Position numbers and translations under genes: made by a program. Under the pieces are notes generated by a model. The model was not told where the DNA came from, searched no databases, and saw only the letters and a program-made list of their open reading frames with translations. A stretch of DNA of 26,236 nt from an uncultured Ruminococcus sp. (GTDB lineage Bacteria; Bacillota; Clostridia; Oscillospirales; Ruminococcaceae): the NCBI GenBank assembly GCA_900543105.1, contig UQQA01000020.1, forward strand, positions 1-26,236. The letters are read 5' to 3'. Positions 23,336 to 26,236 of this stretch are shown in pieces (position 1 is the stretch's first letter; each line of letters opens with the position of its first letter).

Positions 23336-25071
23336 TTGATGTATTCCGCAATATTCTTAGGTGTAACACCGAGCTTTTCAAGAAGTTCATCGGGATTGTA
23401 ACGGTCGTAGAACGACTTCGTGATGCCGAAATTTCTGACCTTGACACCCGAATCACCGAGGTAAGATGCGACCTTGCCGCCGAAGCCGCCTTCAAGCGAG
23501 CCGTCCTCGAGAGTAACAACGAGCGAGTGATCTTTTTTCAGTTCGTCAAGAAGCTTTGCGTCAACTCCGCTTGCATAACGTGCGTTCACAAGAGTTGCAT
23601 TTATGCCGCTTTCTTTAAGGATAGCCGCAGTTTTTTCACCGAGCTGATAGAAGTCGCCGAGTGCGATGATCGCCGCCCTGCTGCCCTTTGTGACGATTTC
23701 GGAGGAAAGTGTGCTGTAATCGGTCGGGAACTTTCTGTCCGAGTGGATAACGCCATTGCAGGGAACACGGATCGCAACGGGGTGTTCATTCTGCTCAATT
23801 GCCCAGTCGAGCATTGCAAAGTATTCCTCTGCGCAGGTCGGTGCGAGGTAAACAAGCTCGGGGATATTCGATATCATCGGGATATCGTAAAGTCCAAGGT
23901 GGGTAACGTCAGTCATACCCCATACGGAGGCAGAGAAAACGACAAATGTTGCAGCGTTCCTGTTGATGCAGACATCATGCGAGAGCTGGTCGTAGGTGCG
24001 CTGGAGAAACGAACTGTACACACCGAAAACGGGCTTTGCGCCGAACTTTGCGAGTGCGGAGCTCATTGCAACAGCGTTTTCCTCTGCGATGCCGACATCG
24101 ACAAACTGCTTTCCTGCCTTTTCACGCTTATCCTTTGTGAAGCCCATAACGGTCGGAGTTCCTGCCGTGAGTGCAACAACGGCAGGGTCTTTCTTCATTT
24201 TGTCAAGGAGATATTCAGCGGTCATTTCGCCGTAATCCTCGCCGTCAAAGTTGAACGTACATTCGCTCGTTTCAATGTTGAAAGGCATATGCCAGTGCCA
24301 GTTTTCCTTGTCCTTTTCGGCAGGAGCATAACCCTTGCCTTTCTGCGTTACGATGTGAACAGCAACGGCTTTCTTGGTGTCCTTGACGCTTTCAAAAGCC
24401 TTGATGAGTGCGTCAATATCGTTTCCGTCCTTTACAAAAACATAGTCAAGTCCCATTGCAGTAAAAAGGTTAGTCTCAGCCTTGCCGTTGCCCTCACGGA
24501 GAGCCTTGAGGTTACGGTAAAGTCCGCCGTGGTTCTCTGCAATGGACATATCGTTGTCATTGATGATGATGATAAGGTTAGTGTTGAGGTCGCCTGCCGT
24601 GTCAAGACCCTCGAGAGCCTCGCCGCCGCTCAAAGAACCGTCGCCGATAACAGCGATAACATTGCCCTTGCCGCCTGTGAGGTCACGAGCCTTTGCGGCA
24701 CCGCAGGCAAGGCTTATCGAAGTTGAGGTGTGACCGACCTCGAAGAAGTCGTGTTCGCTTTCGACAGGGTTCGTATAGCCTGAAACGTCGTCATATTTTT
24801 CGGGGTAAAGATAAGCGTCCTTTCTGCCTGTGAGCATCTTGTGAGGGTAGCTCTGGTGCGAAACATCGAAGATGATCTTGTCCTCGGGCGAGTTGAAAAC
24901 GTAGTGAAGAGCGATAGTAGCCTCGACCATACCGAAGTTAGGGCCGAAGTGTCCGCCGTGAATGCTCGCTCTCTTTAAAAGAGCCTCACGCATTTCAGTG
25001 GCAAGTGCGATCCTTTCGTCACAGTCAAGCTTTTTAACATCACTTGGAGAGTTGATCTTTTCAATATACAT
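23323..25071 (-). CDS. dxs: DXS-like thiamine-diphosphate enzyme
   Basis: 1-Deoxy-D-xylulose-5-phosphate synthase joins pyruvate and glyceraldehyde-3-phosphate at the start of the MEP isoprenoid pathway and feeds thiamine and pyridoxal synthesis. The 582-aa protein has the transketolase layout: GGHFGPNFG and SHQSYPHK (DXS-type His positions), ThDP/Mg motif GDGSLSGGEA...INDN, catalytic GIAEENA, QRTYDQLSHDV, and a C-terminal transketolase domain. It is shorter than usual DXS (about 620-640). The loop normally reading GADGPTHxG is WGMTDVTHLG, so it may use a different acceptor. The start at 25071 follows AAAGGA by 10 nt. It is the second gene after a MerR regulator (gap 18 nt). Confidence 0.82.
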   Translation of the reverse strand: MYIEKINSPSDVKKLDCDERIALATEMREALLKRASIHGGHFGPNFGMVEATIALHYVFNSPEDKIIFDVSHQSYPHKMLTGRKDAYLYPEKYDDVSGYTNPVESEHDFFEVGHTSTSISLACGAAKARDLTGGKGNVIAVIGDGSLSGGEALEGLDTAGDLNTNLIIIINDNDMSIAENHGGLYRNLKALREGNGKAETNLFTAMGLDYVFVKDGNDIDALIKAFESVKDTKKAVAVHIVTQKGKGYAPAEKDKENWHWHMPFNIETSECTFNFDGEDYGEMTAEYLLDKMKKDPAVVALTAGTPTVMGFTKDKREKAGKQFVDVGIAEENAVAMSSALAKFGAKPVFGVYSSFLQRTYDQLSHDVCINRNAATFVVFSASVWGMTDVTHLGLYDIPMISNIPELVYLAPTCAEEYFAMLDWAIEQNEHPVAIRVPCNGVIHSDRKFPTDYSTLSSEIVTKGSRAAIIALGDFYQLGEKTAAILKESGINATLVNARYASGVDAKLLDELKKDHSLVVTLEDGSLEGGFGGKVASYLGDSGVKVRNFGITKSFYDRYNPDELLEKLGVTPKNIAEYIKDNA

Positions 25072-25089
25072 GATTTTCAAGTCCTTTCA

Positions 25090-25470
25090 TTATTCTTTTT
25101 CCCAGCTCAAAACGCCCGTTTTTACGGCGATCTCGTATCTGCCTATCTTGTAGTCAAGGCGTGAAATTTCCGTTTCAAGCTGTTCCTTTTGCTCGATGAG
25201 TTTTTTGCGCTGCTCGGTGAGAAGCTCGAGCCGTGCGCCGATAGTCGAGTCGCCCATGCTGAAAAGCCTGCAATACTCGGCTATGATCTCAACGGGAAGT
25301 CCTGCGTTTCTCATACAAACGGCGTTTTCGACCCAGCCGATGTCCTGTTCGGTGTAGTTACGGATACCGCCCGAAGTTCTTGTAACGGGTGGGATAACGC
25401 CGATCTTTTCGTAATAACGCAGAGTATCCTGCGAAAGTCCGTATTTTTCGCTTACTTCTTTAATAGTCAT
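25090..25470 (-). CDS. MerR-family transcriptional regulator, AdhR/NmlR-like
   Basis: This 126-aa protein starts with a winged-helix MerR domain (about 1-70; EVSEKYGLSQDTLRYYEKIGVIPPVTRTSGGIRNYTEQD) and ends in a dimerising coiled coil (about 76-115, EQRKKLIEQKEQLETEIS). A cysteine falls at position 52, where Bacillus AdhR has its conserved aldehyde-sensing Cys52. It has no C-terminal effector domain. It sits directly upstream of the DXS-like gene, and its own promoter has the 19-nt spacer and dyad typical of MerR targets. Inducer and targets beyond this operon are unknown. Confidence 0.88.
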   Translation of the reverse strand: MTIKEVSEKYGLSQDTLRYYEKIGVIPPVTRTSGGIRNYTEQDIGWVENAVCMRNAGLPVEIIAEYCRLFSMGDSTIGARLELLTEQRKKLIEQKEQLETEISRLDYKIGRYEIAVKTGVLSWEKE

Positions 25471-25533
25471 ATTCTTCCGATCTCCCGAATCAAACCTTTC
25501 GGGAAATTAGATCACCACCTTTTTTCTGATTAC

Positions 25534-25564
25534 ATTATAATACTTGGAGCTGGCTCAAAGTCAA
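25534..25564 (-). promoter_or_regulatory. MerR-type promoter/operator with 19-nt spacer
   Basis: On the minus strand TTGACT (25559-25564) and TATAAT (25534-25539) are 19 nt apart, wider than normal. The spacer carries the dyad ACTTTGAGCC-AGCTCCAAGT (25542-25561, 8 of 10 positions symmetrical). This is the standard architecture of promoters untwisted by MerR activators, so the regulator probably controls its own operon. Confidence 0.85.
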
Positions 25565-25599
25565 GGGCTTTTGATGCGGTTTTACAGTTTATTTACAGT

Positions 25600-25950
25600 T
25601 AGAAAATTGATAATTGATAATTCGGTACATTTGAAATTGCCATATTTTCCGTAGGGGACGGGTTTCCCGTCCCGCAGTCACTTAAGCAAGTTAACAGTTT
25701 TTAATTGACAATTCGTACAGAATGCTTCCTCCTGTCCGCCTAAAGGTTTTCACTTTGCTCAATGCTAACGAAAACCCACCATTTTTCTGCAATTATCTCA
25801 TATTAAATTTACGTTTTTCGTATCAAACAGACAAAACACGATTAATAATCCACCTTGCTTTTAGGTTTTACAAAATAGTAAGGTCGTATTCCATATCCGC
25901 CAGCAGCTTGTCAAAAAGGAATTTTATGACTTGATAGCTAAAATTAGAAC
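25600..25950. repeat. Degenerate mosaic repeats in the gene-free right end
   Basis: After short AATTGATAATT-type repeats (about 25607-25622) there is a clean hairpin module TTTCCGTAGGGGACGGG..CCCGTCCCG (25646-25674). A decayed copy of the GGATTCTATATCCGCC module follows (about 25878-25902). The DNA between is AT-rich with no supported gene. The second copy of the 286-nt repeat follows at 25951. Confidence 0.7.
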
Positions 25951-26236
25951 CGCCGTTCATATCCTGTCGGCATTAAACGTTCGTCGCTTTGCTCCTCACG
26001 TTTATCTGCCGAGGATAGCTGTTCCGAACATAAAGAATAAGCGCAATTCACATTTTATAGGTTTACAGATTGATTTATCACGTTCTGTTTTACTTTTTGA
26101 ATGTGAATTGCGCCTTTGAACTGTTAATAATTATTCTATTGCAGCATTGCTTTGCCTGTCAGTTTAGGGAGTTTCGCTCTCTGCGGAGAGCGACAAGGTG
26201 GCGCTGCCCCCTTGACCCCTGCCACCCTTTGAAAAG
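25951..26236. repeat. 286-nt multi-hairpin repeat, copy B, reaches window edge
   Basis: This copy is aligned with 9259-9544 over its whole length and has the same hairpins: GCGCAATTCACA (26041-26052) with TGTGAATTGCGC (26102-26113), the conserved loop block TCACGTTCTGTTTTAC, CTCTCTGCGGAGAGCG, and GCGCTGCCCCCTTGACCCC. The window ends inside or at the end of it, so its true length may be greater. Point differences and small indels are spread across it, with the stems kept. Confidence 0.85.

Noticed and set aside
23527..24726. 399-aa open frame antisense to the DXS-like gene
   Set aside because: It is a codon-bias shadow; the minus strand has all the ThDP-enzyme motifs.
9259..26236. Possible composite transposon bounded by the two 286-nt repeats
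   Set aside because: The 16.4 kb between them carries mainly ordinary chromosomal genes, with no transposase or integrase and no visible target duplication.

Overview
The window looks like a chromosomal segment of a Gram-positive Clostridia member, most likely a Ruminococcus or related Oscillospirales species. The grounds are the gene order aroQ - M24 aminopeptidase - efp, an FMN riboswitch in front of a riboflavin ECF-transporter gene, many lipoproteins with Thr/Ser/Glu-rich linkers after the lipobox, purine-rich Shine-Dalgarno sites, and AT-rich spacers with near-consensus sigma-A promoters. This assignment is inferred from gene content, not from a search.

Layout: (1) 1-1090, the 3' part of alanine racemase on +. 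(2) 1435-5092 on -: ribU with an FMN riboswitch, a small acidic zinc-ribbon protein, efp, an M24 aminopeptidase and aroQ, read in the order aroQ to ribU. (3) 5101-7717 on -: two related lipoproteins. (4) 7989-10425 on -: an endonuclease IV-like TIM-barrel protein and an orphan amino-acid-binding lipoprotein, separated by repeat-rich DNA. (5) 10599-12165 on -: an S41 protease and a GNAT acetyltransferase, divergent from a frameshifted MATE exporter (12311-13683, +). (6) 13684-14381: a spacer with repeats and a compact promoter/palindrome/terminator unit that looks like a small RNA gene. (7) 14382-22967 on +: a CorC/HlyC-type CBS membrane protein followed by five diverged lipoproteins that all keep a transglutaminase-like Cys-His-Asp triad. 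(8) 23323-25564 on -: a MerR regulator with its own 19-bp-spacer promoter/operator and a DXS-like thiamine-diphosphate enzyme. (9) 25600-26236: repeats.

Two themes stand out. The first is the tandem set of five surface-anchored transglutaminase-like proteins behind a CorC-like protein; it looks like one cell-envelope locus built by repeated duplication, with no obvious described function. The second is the spacer DNA: an ordered mosaic of short modules (heptamer array, then two hairpin types) occurs in five places, touches or supplies stop codons, and forms mirror-image arrangements around terminators between convergent genes. A separate 286-nt, multi-hairpin repeat is present twice in the same orientation, once at 9259 and once ending exactly at the window edge.

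No rRNA, tRNA, CRISPR array, transposase or phage gene was seen.
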